The notes below the pieces were generated by a model that made no database searches, had not been told where the DNA came from, and saw only the letters and a list, made by a program, of their open reading frames with translations. A stretch of 64,000 nt of DNA from Clostridia bacterium (lineage in GTDB: Bacteria; Bacillota; Clostridia; Oscillospirales; CAG-272). The stretch spans positions 22,882 to 86,881 of the forward strand of contig JAFVTI010000016.1 of the NCBI GenBank assembly GCA_017503325.1, in the 5' to 3' direction. Below, in pieces: positions 1-8,519 of this stretch (the stretch's first letter is position 1; each line of letters begins with the position of its first letter). Made by a program: the position numbers and the translations under genes.

Positions 1-142
1 TGGTTTTTTCATAATACTCGATATCCATCACAACCAATCTGCCATATCCGTTTTTGGTCACAAATACAGGCCCGCCCGCTTCGGTACAGCGTTTCTCAAT
101 AGCTACAGTATCCTTAAGATCACGCATAGGGATAATCGTCAT
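1..142 (-). CDS. Phd/YefM-type antitoxin (5' part, cut by window edge)
   Basis: The minus strand reads from an ATG at 142 to the window edge with no stop (47 codons). The translation begins MTIIPMRDLKDTVAIEKRC and continues with GPVFVTKNGYGRLVVMDIE, which matches the Phd/YefM antitoxin pattern: an N-terminal strand, a helix, then a VTKNG(Y/R)G turn and a VVMD strand. Family members bind their own operator DNA and neutralise a RelE/ParE-type toxin. The toxin gene would normally follow directly and so would lie outside the window. An in-frame ATG at 157 is an alternative start, since neither start has a strong ribosome binding site. Function is inferred from the pattern. Confidence 0.72.
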   Translation of the reverse strand, partial: MTIIPMRDLKDTVAIEKRCTEAGGPVFVTKNGYGRLVVMDIEYYEKT

Positions 143-181
143 AATTATTACATCCATTCTTACAACATGTTCCGTGACTAT

Positions 182-210
182 ATTATGCACCATATTTAGC
201 CACGTGTCAA
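182..210 (-). promoter_or_regulatory. promoter of the Phd/YefM-like gene
   Basis: On the minus strand TTGACA (210-205) and CATAAT (187-182) are separated by 17 bp, a good housekeeping promoter about 25-40 bp upstream of the antitoxin start codons. Confidence 0.6.
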
Positions 211-257
211 TAGCGCACTAAACATTCAAAAAAATTCTCTGCCCCTTGCGATAATTA

Positions 258-274
258 TTTAACCGCCGGTTAAA
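258..274. promoter_or_regulatory. 17-bp perfect palindrome, candidate XRE operator
   Basis: TTTAACCGCCGGTTAAA is a perfect 8+1+8 dyad lying between the divergent antitoxin and XRE promoters, just upstream of the XRE -35 region. Size and placement fit the operator of a small dimeric HTH regulator. Which of the two neighbouring regulators binds it is unknown. Confidence 0.5.
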
Positions 275-295
275 CGTATGTTGCCCATGCTTCGC

Positions 296-323
296 TTGTA
301 TTATCTCCAATCTATGATATAAT
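296..323 (+). promoter_or_regulatory. promoter of the XRE regulator
   Basis: TTGTAT (296-301) and TATAAT (318-323) are separated by 16 bp. A second overlapping TATAAT lies at 323-328. The ribosome binding site AAAGGAGGAG follows before the start at 367. Confidence 0.55.
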
Positions 324-366
324 ATAATCAGAAACAGGCCTGTTTACTTACAAAGGAGGAGAAGAT

Positions 367-1425
367 ATGGAACTGAACATTGGAACAAATATCAAACGCT
401 TGCGCCTTGCCAAGGGATTGACACAGGAGCAGCTTGCGGATCTATTGACCATCTCAACAGCGGCGGTGAGTAAATGGGAGGCTAAGAACACCTATCCTGA
501 TATTACAATGCTATTTCCGCTGGCAGAGATCTTTGGAGTAACGGTAGATGAGCTTTTGGGTTATGACGAGGAAAAAGCAAAGAAAGATGTGGACATGATC
601 CTTGCTGAGCAACAGCGGATGTACGTAGAAGGAAGATTCACTGAAGGCAAGGAATTGATCGTCAATGCGCGAAAAAAATACCCCCACGATTACCGCATTA
701 TGAATGCATACATGTGGGACATGGAACGTGGTGCTGATGAAAAAACATTGCTGAAAAACAAGGACGAATTGACGCAAATATGTGATTGTATTTTGGAAGG
801 ATGCACACAAGACGGTCTTCGCGCAGAGGCGATCAATATGAAGGCCAAGCTCCTGCACGCAAGTGGTGACACTGCGGCAGCATTCGAGCTGCTTGATCAC
901 CTTTCTGCGTGGCAAGCCCCTGTACTCAAGGAAGGGCTGTTTTCCAAGAATACACCGGAATTTCGTCATTGGAATAAAAGAAATTGCTACGGCTTGATGG
1001 ATGTGCTATCAATCAAGCTCGCACGCATCATACGTTTTGATCCTGCTTTGTCTGTTACGGAAAAAATTGAACGAATTGAATCAATCGCCAACACATTTGC
1101 AGATATGAGCAATCAACGTGATCTTGCATTTTTAAGCATCGGTGTGCAATCTTTGTATGCAACCTTGGCGGGAATGCTGAGAGCGGATAACGCGCCTATC
1201 ACGGAAATCATCCGCATCAGAGACAAACATCTTGCATCCTTACAGAAGATTATGGCTCTTGCCAAGGAGGATCCCGTGATCAAAGAGCTGTTTCAGTCTA
1301 CCTACAAAACAGAGGATTTGGTTGCGTGGGAGCTCAACCGCCTTTTGCACTCTCCACACCCACAGTTTGCAAGACTCAGAGAATATCCTGAATATATGAG
1401 CATGCTTGAAAAATGGGCAAAATAA
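367..1425 (+). CDS. XRE-family transcriptional regulator with helical C-terminal domain
   Basis: This 352-residue protein has an N-terminal HTH of the Cro/C1 type at about residues 6-62 (LTQEQLADLL then AAVSKWE, followed by a second helix pair ending VDELLGYD). The rest is helical and lacks obvious enzymatic motifs. The spacing of helices resembles TPR-like sensor domains attached to XRE regulators in Firmicutes. The ATG is preceded by a strong AAAGGAGG. The 17-bp palindrome upstream suggests autoregulation. The ligand and targets are not visible. It is transcribed alone and ends at a bidirectional terminator shared with the convergent mgtC-like gene. Confidence 0.85.
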   Translation: MELNIGTNIKRLRLAKGLTQEQLADLLTISTAAVSKWEAKNTYPDITMLFPLAEIFGVTVDELLGYDEEKAKKDVDMILAEQQRMYVEGRFTEGKELIVNARKKYPHDYRIMNAYMWDMERGADEKTLLKNKDELTQICDCILEGCTQDGLRAEAINMKAKLLHASGDTAAAFELLDHLSAWQAPVLKEGLFSKNTPEFRHWNKRNCYGLMDVLSIKLARIIRFDPALSVTEKIERIESIANTFADMSNQRDLAFLSIGVQSLYATLAGMLRADNAPITEIIRIRDKHLASLQKIMALAKEDPVIKELFQSTYKTEDLVAWELNRLLHSPHPQFARLREYPEYMSMLEKWAK

Positions 1426-1439
1426 TTGACATAAAAATC

Positions 1440-1462
1440 GGGGAAGCCTTGTTGGCTTCCCC
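1440..1462. terminator. bidirectional rho-independent terminator
   Basis: GGGGAAGCC, a TTGTT loop and GGCTTCCCC form a 9-bp stem. T-rich tails are present on both sides (TTCTCTTTT on plus, ATTTTTAT on minus), so it can end both the XRE gene and the convergent htrA-mgtC operon. Confidence 0.85.
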
Positions 1463-1475
1463 TTCTCTTTTCAAT

Positions 1476-2150
1476 TCACATCACGATCGACTTGATCTCG
1501 GGGAATTCGTCCGCGAGGTCAAGCAGCCCGTCGCTGAGGTTATCCTTATGAAGACGCACCTCCATGCTGACGCGCACGTCGCCGTTGTCCATCTTTTCCA
1601 TCTCCACGCCCGAGATCAATACCTTCATTTCTTCCAGGCGTGCGCGAATTTTGGGCATCACGGTGTGATAATCCTTTGAAATCACCAGCAAAAGCTCCTT
1701 GGAGGACTGCATGTCAGCCGGTAAAAACTTATGCAACGAGATCTGCAGAATAATGATAATTGCCGTGCAAAGCACGCCCACCGTATACATGCCTGCGCCA
1801 AGCGCAAGGCCGATCGCAGCAGTTGCCCAGATTCCGGCAGCCGTGGTCAGACCCTTGACGGATCCCCCACGCACGAAGATCACGCCTGCGCCCAAAAAGC
1901 TGATGCCGGTGACGACGTTGGATGCAATGCGCGATGCATCTGCGCCGATCACGTCGGAAAAGCCGTATTTGGACACCACCATGATCAGCGTCGCACCAAG
2001 CGCGACAATGATATGGGTACGGATACCAGCCTCCTTGAGGCGTTTGGTTCTCTCAAGACCGATCAAGCCACCGCACAGGCAGGCTACGACAACGCGCACA
2101 AGATAATCCCATGCACCAATATGCTCAAAAAGCCACATATCCCAAGCCAT
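1476..2150 (-). CDS. MgtC/SapB-family membrane protein
   Basis: The first ~140 residues form about four hydrophobic segments with family signatures: RVVVACLCGGLIGLER, GIRTHIIVALGATLIM, VTGISFLGAGVIF and GLTTAAGIWATAAIGLA. A cytoplasmic ~80-residue tail follows. MgtC-type proteins act in the membrane in Mg2+ stress and ATP-synthase control; the exact role here is unknown. The start at 2150 is preferred over 2171 because AAGGAGGA lies just before it and a 2171 start would overlap the htrA end. It is the last gene of the response regulator-kinase-htrA operon, so it may belong to an envelope-stress response. Confidence 0.85.
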   Translation of the reverse strand: MAWDMWLFEHIGAWDYLVRVVVACLCGGLIGLERTKRLKEAGIRTHIIVALGATLIMVVSKYGFSDVIGADASRIASNVVTGISFLGAGVIFVRGGSVKGLTTAAGIWATAAIGLALGAGMYTVGVLCTAIIIILQISLHKFLPADMQSSKELLLVISKDYHTVMPKIRARLEEMKVLISGVEMEKMDNGDVRVSMEVRLHKDNLSDGLLDLADEFPEIKSIVM

Positions 2151-2160
2151 CGTATCCTCC

Positions 2161-3642
2161 TTATTCGGCATAACCCAGCGTTACGCTGACAATATTTGCC
2201 ACGCCGTCGCGGTAATAGGTCAGCTCAACCGTCTCTCCGCCGTTGTGCTGATTGATCACGTCCATCAGATCGTAAATGGTGGCAAGCTCCTGCCCGTCCG
2301 CCAGCACGATGATATCATCCTTCTGCAGCTTATTGGCTGCATCCAGCCCGGGCGTGGTGCTCTGGACCCAAACACCCGTGTAAGGCGCGTAAAACACCTC
2401 TTCGGGATTCAATTCCGCATCCTCGGGCGATACCTCCTGAATGCGATTTTCCTCGGGAATGTTGATATAATATTTGCCGGCCTCTACGCCAACGCCCACA
2501 ATACCGATCAAGGGACGCTTGGTGGTAATGGGCGACTCGCCCGGCTCACCGGTCTCGATAATATTGTTAAGCAACACCATCGCACCGTCGATCGGGATGG
2601 CAAAGCCCATATTTTCGTACTGGCCCGAAAGCTTCATGGTGATAATGCCCAGCACCTCACCGTTGGAATTGACCAAGGGTCCGCCCGAGTTGCCCGGGTT
2701 GACGGGGGTGTCGGTCTGGATCAGCTTCATTTTCTTTTGCAGAATGCCCTCGTTGTCGTAGATCTTGACCTCTCTTTGTGCAAAGGAAACCACGCCCTTG
2801 GTCACGCTCCAGGCATATTCCTCGCCTGCAGGCGTTCCCACAGCGTACACGTTCTGGCTGTCCACCACGTCAGCAGACTTGCCGATCCTTGCACAGTAAA
2901 GCCCCTGAGCGTTGACCTTGATCACGGCAAGGTCGTCGATCTCGGAATATCCGATCACCTCGGCAACCGCTGCCTGACCGTTATAGAACTTGACGGTCAC
3001 GGTCTGCGCATCCTCCACAACGTGGTAATTGGTCGCAATATAGCCGTCCGGGGTCAGCACGATACCTGTGCCCGTACCAACACCCTCGGCAGTCTTGGCC
3101 GTAATGACCACGGTATAGTTACGTACCGATTCGAGTGCCGAGACCTCAATGGTCTGCTCATCGCCGCCGCCAATCACGGTGACGTCCCCCGTAAAGCCAC
3201 CCTGCACGGGCTGCTCCGCAGGAGGATTGACGATCGCGTCGATCACGTCAAACACCAACACGCCCGCCAGGACGCCAAAGCAAAGCGCGAACACAACGGT
3301 CACCACAATGGCATACACCCAAACGCCGCGGGATCTGCCGCGCTTTTTGTTCTTTTGATCGTGCGCGCGCTGCTCCTCGTAGCTCCAGCGATATCTGTAA
3401 TCTTGCTCGTCGGCAGGCTGTTGCTTTTGTGCTCTCTCTTCTGCAAAGATCTGCTCTGCCTGCTCGGCAATCTGTGCCTCGGTCGGCAGCTCTTGCGCAC
3501 TCTGCTGCTCTGCAATCTCGTCCGCCGGCTCTTGTACCGGCTCTTGTACCGGCTCTTGTACCGACTCTTGCGCCGGCTCGGTAGCCGATTGATTTAATTC
3601 TTCCCCGTTTTGCTCGGGATTCAGTTCACGGTTCTCTTCCAA
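2161..3642 (-). CDS. HtrA/DegP-like membrane-anchored serine protease with PDZ domain
   Basis: This 493-residue protein has an acidic Gln/Glu/Pro-rich cytoplasmic N-terminus, one membrane segment (about 107-135), a trypsin-like domain and a C-terminal PDZ domain (about 390-493). The catalytic triad is visible: H207 in TNYHVV, D237 in IDDLAVIKV and S319 in NPGNSGGPL. HtrA proteins degrade misfolded exported proteins at the outer membrane face. Translation starts at TTG 3642, chosen because GGGGGAG is correctly spaced and the kinase stop is just upstream. Linkage to a two-component pair mirrors CssRS-type control of htrA in Bacillus; that regulatory link is inference. Confidence 0.92.
   Translation of the reverse strand: MEENRELNPEQNGEELNQSATEPAQESVQEPVQEPVQEPADEIAEQQSAQELPTEAQIAEQAEQIFAEERAQKQQPADEQDYRYRWSYEEQRAHDQKNKKRGRSRGVWVYAIVVTVVFALCFGVLAGVLVFDVIDAIVNPPAEQPVQGGFTGDVTVIGGGDEQTIEVSALESVRNYTVVITAKTAEGVGTGTGIVLTPDGYIATNYHVVEDAQTVTVKFYNGQAAVAEVIGYSEIDDLAVIKVNAQGLYCARIGKSADVVDSQNVYAVGTPAGEEYAWSVTKGVVSFAQREVKIYDNEGILQKKMKLIQTDTPVNPGNSGGPLVNSNGEVLGIITMKLSGQYENMGFAIPIDGAMVLLNNIIETGEPGESPITTKRPLIGIVGVGVEAGKYYINIPEENRIQEVSPEDAELNPEEVFYAPYTGVWVQSTTPGLDAANKLQKDDIIVLADGQELATIYDLMDVINQHNGGETVELTYYRDGVANIVSVTLGYAE
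3527..3562 (-). repeat. 12-bp tandem repeat inside the htrA-like gene
   Basis: GGCTCTTGTACC occurs three times in perfect tandem, followed by a degenerate fourth unit to 3574. It encodes repeats of PVQE in the cytoplasmic N-terminal tail. The unit is a multiple of three, so copy-number change would keep the frame. Confidence 0.85.
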
Positions 3643-3644
3643 AG

Positions 3645-5120
3645 TTACTCCCCCTCTCGTCCTTTTTCGGGAGCGTCGGTCTCGGGCAGCATAAAGGTAA
3701 ATTCACACCATTCTCCGGCTACGCTGTCCACCGAAATACTCTCATGATGGGCTTCAATAACGGTCTTGACGATATACAATCCAAGACCCACGCCCTTTTT
3801 ATCCAATCCGCGACTCTTGTCGCTCTTATAAAATCGTTCAAATACGTACGGCAGGTCCTCGGCAGGAATGCCCTGGCCCTGATTGTAAACGCGCACTCTG
3901 ACCTTTTCGCCCTTTTTGACGCGCTCCAGGCAAATGCGCAGCTTGCCGCCCTCTTTTGAGAATTTTACCGCATTGTCCACCAGATTATACACGATCTGAT
4001 ACATGGCGTCACGGTCAGCCATCACAAACAGATTCTCGTCCTCGCACTCAAATTCCACGTCCAGTCTTTTTTGATCAATCTTTTGCTCAAACGAGATCAG
4101 AATCAATCTGCAGACCTCACAGATATCAAACGGAGCAGAAACAAACTTGCGATCCCCCGCCTGGATACGCGAAAGATCCAGCAGCTGCGAGACAAGTCTT
4201 GACAGCCTCTTGACCTCCTCGGACACAATGCCCAGATAATACGTCTGCTGATCCGCCGGGATCACACCGTCCAGAATTCCGTCAATAAAGCCGGAAATGG
4301 TGGTCATGGGCGTGCGCAGGTCGTGCGAGACGTTGGCCATAAACGAGGTGCGCATGTTATCCAGCGCCTCCAAGGATTGCGCCATGTTGTTCATCGCGCG
4401 CGCCAGCTCTGCTACCTCGTCGTTTCCGTGCACGGGAACGCGCACGTCAAATTTCCCCGCTGCAAAGCTTTTTGCAGCGCGGCTCATTTCCTTGAGCGGC
4501 GTGATGATACGCTCGGTGATGAAATAGAACGCGATCAACGCGGCAAGCATGACCCAAAGGCTGGCTGCCATGATGACCTGCACCGTGGAATCACGCAGAT
4601 CCCGCCAATCGTTGGAGTCCGCGCAGACCAGCAGCACGCCGTAAACGTCATCCCCTTCGGTCAGCGGATGCGCATGCACGGTATGCGACTGCTCAAAGAG
4701 CCCCGCAAAGGTATCACTCGTGCGTACGTGCTCACCTGCAAGCACCTGATCAAGCTCTTGCATGGGCAGAACCTTGCCCACCTCCAAAAGCTCGCGATCT
4801 ACGCCCTGACGCATCAGAAGCGTACCGTTCTCATCTGCCAGCATGATGGTCACGCCGTCGGCATTGACGGTCAGCGCTTGCAGGATCTGTGCAATACTGT
4901 GCTCGTTTTGCGTCACGTACTGCGAAAACGGCATATCATTTTGGTAATTCTCGTCCACATAAGTATACGCAGCAGCAGCCGTATCGGTGATGACCTCGAC
5001 CTTGACCTGCTCGGAATAGCCATTGATGATATTTCCGATGATCATGATCAGCAGCATAAAGCTGACCACAATGATCAGCAAAAACGCCGAGATATACTTA
5101 AAAAACAGACTCTTAAACAC
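3645..5120 (-). CDS. sensor histidine kinase (two TM, HAMP, HisKA, HATPase)
   Basis: This 491-residue membrane kinase has TM1 (about 9-32), an extracellular sensor loop of ~150 residues, TM2 (about 183-203), a HAMP linker (205-257), a dimerisation/phosphoacceptor helix with His266 in NVSHDLRTPM, an N-box with N383 in YNLVDNAVKF and a G-box GVGLGLYIV (443-451). It should autophosphorylate His266 and pass phosphate to the adjacent response regulator. The gene lies 9 bp after the regulator and directly before the htrA-like gene, so the likely input is cell-envelope or secretion stress. The signal itself cannot be read. Confidence 0.93.
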   Translation of the reverse strand: MFKSLFFKYISAFLLIIVVSFMLLIMIIGNIINGYSEQVKVEVITDTAAAAYTYVDENYQNDMPFSQYVTQNEHSIAQILQALTVNADGVTIMLADENGTLLMRQGVDRELLEVGKVLPMQELDQVLAGEHVRTSDTFAGLFEQSHTVHAHPLTEGDDVYGVLLVCADSNDWRDLRDSTVQVIMAASLWVMLAALIAFYFITERIITPLKEMSRAAKSFAAGKFDVRVPVHGNDEVAELARAMNNMAQSLEALDNMRTSFMANVSHDLRTPMTTISGFIDGILDGVIPADQQTYYLGIVSEEVKRLSRLVSQLLDLSRIQAGDRKFVSAPFDICEVCRLILISFEQKIDQKRLDVEFECEDENLFVMADRDAMYQIVYNLVDNAVKFSKEGGKLRICLERVKKGEKVRVRVYNQGQGIPAEDLPYVFERFYKSDKSRGLDKKGVGLGLYIVKTVIEAHHESISVDSVAGEWCEFTFMLPETDAPEKGREGE

Positions 5121-5129
5121 GGTTTTCTC

Positions 5130-5822
5130 TTAACTCAGCAGCTCGAACTTGTAGCCAACTCCCCAAACGGTTTTGAGGATCCACTTATCCGACGCGCCCT
5201 CCAGCTTTTCACGCAGTCTCTTGACATGCACGTCAACCGTTCTGGAGTCACCCAGGTAGTCAAAGCCCCATACCTTATCCAGAAGCTGATCGCGGGTAAA
5301 TACGCGATTGTAATTGGAAGCCAAGAAGTAAAGCAGCTCCAGCTCCTTGGGAGGAATGTCCACGCTCTTGCCCTTGAGCTTGAGCTCGTATTTCTGGCGG
5401 CTGATCTCAATATTCTCAAACTTGACCACCTCGTCGTCATCCTGGTTGGCATGTGCCTGATAGCGGCGCAGCACAGCCTTGACGCGTGCGGAAAGTTCCT
5501 TCATATCAAAGGGCTTGACCAAGAAATCGTCTGCGCCCAGCTCAAGGCCCAGCACCTTGTCAAATACCTCGCCCTTTGCGGTGATCATGATAATGGGCTT
5601 GGAGGACATTTCGCGGATCTCGCGGCAGACCTGCCAGCCGTCCTTTTTGGGCAGCATAATGTCAAGCAGCACGATGTCGGGCTCATACATTTTGAAATAG
5701 CTGATGCCCTCCACGCCGTCAGACGCGGTCTTGACCTCGTAGCCCTCGTTGGTAAAGTACACCTTAAGTAATTCGCTGATATTGTTGTCGTCATCCACAA
5801 CAAGAATTTTGGTATCCATCAT
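5130..5822 (-). CDS. OmpR/PhoB-family response regulator
   Basis: The 230-residue protein has a receiver domain (1-120) with acidic pocket DDD (10-12), phosphoacceptor D54 in VLLDIMLPKKDGW and the conserved Lys in LVKPFD. The C-terminal winged helix (about 130-228) carries the typical PPKELELLYFL and TVDVHVKRLREKL segments. It starts the operon regulator-kinase-htrA-mgtC. AAGGAGGG precedes the ATG pair; the first ATG is used here, but the second, one codon on, is equally possible. The DNA target is unknown; the operon itself is an obvious candidate. Confidence 0.94.
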   Translation of the reverse strand: MMDTKILVVDDDNNISELLKVYFTNEGYEVKTASDGVEGISYFKMYEPDIVLLDIMLPKKDGWQVCREIREMSSKPIIMITAKGEVFDKVLGLELGADDFLVKPFDMKELSARVKAVLRRYQAHANQDDDEVVKFENIEISRQKYELKLKGKSVDIPPKELELLYFLASNYNRVFTRDQLLDKVWGFDYLGDSRTVDVHVKRLREKLEGASDKWILKTVWGVGYKFELLS

Positions 5823-6157
5823 GGGAAGTACCCTCCTTGTATTTTGTCATTTTAATTTTTCAATCGTATCATACAAGCACAATAGGGTGTTTGTGTGATA
5901 AATGAATGAATTTTGTCGGAAATTTTTTCAAAATTGCCGATTTTTTATGATCCTTCATAATTATATCACAATTTATTGCATTTGTAAAGAATTTTTTCAA
6001 AAATAGTTAACAATTATATGCTGCCTTCCATGCCTGTATTTTGCAATTTACACATAAAAAAGAAATGCCCCGTGGGGCTGCAAAATTAGCGAAAAAACCC
6101 GCACAAAACAAGGGTTGTTTCACTTGGATACGATCCTTATTTGTTGGTTTATAAGTT

Positions 6158-6301
6158 GTTGTCGCAGGCGCTGGCGATCACATATTTCGGCTTTGCCGAA
6201 ATTCTCGCCCCTACAAGTGTCTTTGTTTTGGGTTTTATATCATAAACCCCTTACATAATTCCCTGTAGGGGCGATCAGTGATCGCCAGCGCCCGCGGCAA
6301 C
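6158..6301. repeat. inverted-repeat-flanked core of element copy 1
   Basis: The left arm 6158-6180 and right arm 6279-6301 are inverted repeats matching at 20 of 23 positions. The 98 bp between them match the reverse complement of the corresponding core of copy 2 at 96 of 98 positions by direct reading. Inner motifs include CGCCCCTACA and its complement TGTAGGGGCG, and a small hairpin ATTTCGGCTTTGCCGAAAT. Confidence 0.85.
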
Positions 6302-6330
6302 TAAATATTGAAAGCATATGCATAAACAAG

Positions 6331-6354
6331 AGCTGTCTTTTGGTTAAGACAGCT
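6331..6354. terminator. terminator hairpin carried by repeat element copy 1
   Basis: AGCTGTCTT, a TTGGTT loop and AAGACAGCT are followed by TTGTTTTTT on plus. It sits just past the 3' end of the GH51 gene (minus strand) and could end that transcript; its T tail is best on the plus strand. Confidence 0.6.
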
Positions 6355-6412
6355 TTGTTTTTTCGCTTATTTCTCAGCCCCGTGGGGCATTTCTTTTGAA
6401 ACGTCAGACGTC

Positions 6413-8506
6413 TTACACGTCAAGAACCCTGTCAAGCGGGATGACGTACTCGGCAAAGGACAACGCCTTGGCGCACACGATTGCAACACGCCCCTGCACG
6501 GTGAGCGTTACCGCAATCTCGCCAATCTGCATATCGTCCTGCTTGTTCATGCTCTGGGGGGCTGGGGCAGTCAGAGCAATGCCGTCGAAGCATCCGTCCG
6601 ATACCTCAATTGCTCCCAGATCCAGCAAGATCGTACCTTCTTTGTCTCCCTTATTGAGCACGTTCAGCACAAGTGCATTCCCCTGCTCGTTGACCGACAG
6701 CTGCACCTGCACGGGATCCCCCATCTGCGGATGATAATCCTCAATTTTCAGTGTTCTGTATGCCTTTGTATGTGCAAAGCGATGCAGCACCATACCGGCA
6801 GCCGTGGGATACGCACACTCCTTGGGCGTTTCAATGGCGGATTGCGCGTGCGTATTTGCCAGGTTATTGAAGTTGACAAAGCCAATCTCACGGCCGTATC
6901 TCTGCCACATCATGAGAATGGACGCGGCATTCAGCGCATACGACCACTTGCTGAACAGATAGCACTTGGTCAGCTTGTTATCCTCTCTGGGGGCCATGTT
7001 ATACATGTCCGCGCCGCCCAAGGGCAGCCACTCGGTGTTGCAGTAGAGCAGATGCGTGCCGTTTTTCTCGTTATACGCACGAAGAATCGCCAGCTTTTTT
7101 TGCATATAGCTCTCGTCCGAGCCGCGGTCGGCAATGAAATCAATATCCTTGCCCGCGATCTCCAGCATTCTCTCAAGCCCTTCCAGGTTGTAGCTGTAAG
7201 TATCGATGCCGATATTGACCGTGGGATCGACCGCCTTCATGGCGCGGGAATACACGATGCAGGCACGCGCGTACTCCTCGGGTGTAAACCAGCGGTGCAC
7301 CTCGTTGTCCATCTCCCAGTATTTGACGTTGTACGGCCTCTCGCGGCCGTTTGCAATGCGGGCGCGGCCGCCCTCGGTGCTCTCGTCGCCGTTGCAGTAT
7401 TCTACCCAGGCAGCAGCCTCGCGCGCGCCCTGCTCTATATTTGCAAAGTGCGGAAGGTCTCTGCCGTGGCGTGCTGCGTGGATGGTGGGATCCTCGGGAT
7501 CCTTCCCAAGACTTTCGGGCGGTACGTAATCAAAGAATCGCTTATAGGGGTTGAACATATTGACGCAGATCATGGACTCGCCGCCGATCGCCTCTGCGTA
7601 AGACGCAAGCTCGTCCGTGCCCACGTCGTTGTACTGATAGCCGCCCCAGAAATACGACTTCATGGGCGGGCGGTAGTCACCCACACCGTCGCGCCAATTA
7701 TAAAACGACGCAAAGCAGCCACCCGGCCAGCGCACAACAGCGGGAGATACGTACTTTCCCGCCTCAACCGCGCTCTTTTTCATGCGACGGGTGGCGTCGT
7801 GCGGCAGCAGCGAAAAATCGTCGCACAGCACACTCGTCTGCCCTTCCAGCAGCAACGCAAACGTGTATCTGCCCTCATCCGGCACGGTAAAGGTGGCCTG
7901 TACGGGGGTATAATCCTTCCCGATCGGGTCAAGTGCGCAGGTCGCGACGGGATCGCTCACGCTGCCCTCACGGTAAATTGCAATGCGCAGAGCGGGATTG
8001 CCCTTGGCCAGCTTGATCTTGCCCTTAAAGGTGTAGGTTACACCGTCAAAGCAGTATTTGCCGTCCTGCGCAAGGCCGCCAAGGTCGTCCGAGTCGTTGA
8101 CCACGCGCATGGCGTGCTCGCCGTGACAGCCGCCCGCGACAATGCCGATGCGCACGTCTGCCGTGGGAGACTGCTCGATGACAAAGGTGGAGTCATCCTC
8201 AATGAGCTGATGCCCCGCCGTGCCGGGAAAGGCAAACCAGGCGTTGTGCTCGTAACCCGAATGGTACCAGTCGAACACGCGCCAGTCAGTCTCGCAGCGC
8301 GAGGAATGGTCGTTTTCATCCTCCAGAAGATCAAACCAAAGCTTGTTGATCATGCGATACGGATAAAATGGCTCAAAGCTGCGGTTAAAAAACATTTCGG
8401 CAATCATGCCCTCCACCTGCAGTCCGTAGCCAAGCTCGATAAAATTCGAGGCAAGCTTGGGGCTTATGGGCGTGGAATGATAGCTTGTCGTGGCAGTCAG
8501 TTTCAT
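6413..8506 (-). CDS. GH51-type alpha-L-arabinofuranosidase (cytoplasmic)
   Basis: This 697-residue protein lacks a signal peptide. The N-terminus (ISPKLASNFIELGYGLQVEG) resembles the GH51 start in which the enzyme is described as set beside its substrate pocket, and VRWPGGCFASFYNWRDGVG is the family's (V/L)R(W/Y)PGG segment. E402 in YWEMDNE is the probable acid/base, and E492 in YCNTEWLPLGG the probable nucleophile. A carbohydrate-binding-like beta insert lies at about 100-235 and a beta-sandwich at the C-terminus. GH51 enzymes release arabinose from arabinoxylan or arabinan oligosaccharides. RBS AAGGGGAA precedes the ATG. It follows the sigma/anti-sigma pair by 13 bp and may be co-transcribed. 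Confidence 0.82.
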   Translation of the reverse strand: MKLTATTSYHSTPISPKLASNFIELGYGLQVEGMIAEMFFNRSFEPFYPYRMINKLWFDLLEDENDHSSRCETDWRVFDWYHSGYEHNAWFAFPGTAGHQLIEDDSTFVIEQSPTADVRIGIVAGGCHGEHAMRVVNDSDDLGGLAQDGKYCFDGVTYTFKGKIKLAKGNPALRIAIYREGSVSDPVATCALDPIGKDYTPVQATFTVPDEGRYTFALLLEGQTSVLCDDFSLLPHDATRRMKKSAVEAGKYVSPAVVRWPGGCFASFYNWRDGVGDYRPPMKSYFWGGYQYNDVGTDELASYAEAIGGESMICVNMFNPYKRFFDYVPPESLGKDPEDPTIHAARHGRDLPHFANIEQGAREAAAWVEYCNGDESTEGGRARIANGRERPYNVKYWEMDNEVHRWFTPEEYARACIVYSRAMKAVDPTVNIGIDTYSYNLEGLERMLEIAGKDIDFIADRGSDESYMQKKLAILRAYNEKNGTHLLYCNTEWLPLGGADMYNMAPREDNKLTKCYLFSKWSYALNAASILMMWQRYGREIGFVNFNNLANTHAQSAIETPKECAYPTAAGMVLHRFAHTKAYRTLKIEDYHPQMGDPVQVQLSVNEQGNALVLNVLNKGDKEGTILLDLGAIEVSDGCFDGIALTAPAPQSMNKQDDMQIGEIAVTLTVQGRVAIVCAKALSFAEYVIPLDRVLDV

Positions 8507-8519
8507 ATCTGTTCCCCTT

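Larger units (their letters stand above)
6058..6397. mobile_element. non-coding MITE-like repeat element, copy 1
   Basis: This fills most of the 590-bp gap between the response regulator and the GH51 gene. It is bounded by ~40-bp imperfect inverted repeats that begin AAAAGAAATGCCCC and end GGGGCATTTCTTTT. It holds a core flanked by 23-bp inverted repeats (6158-6180 and 6279-6301) and a terminator hairpin (6331-6354). A second copy lies at 26889-27217. The outer arms of the two copies match at roughly nine bases in ten in the same orientation, but the core is inverted. No ORF or transposase is present, so movement would need an enzyme supplied in trans. Confidence 0.8.

Noticed and set aside
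5823..6057. gene or RNA in the A/T-rich leader of the response regulator
   Set aside because: No reading frame, tRNA-like cloverleaf or stable structure is visible apart from short T runs; it is probably only a regulatory leader.
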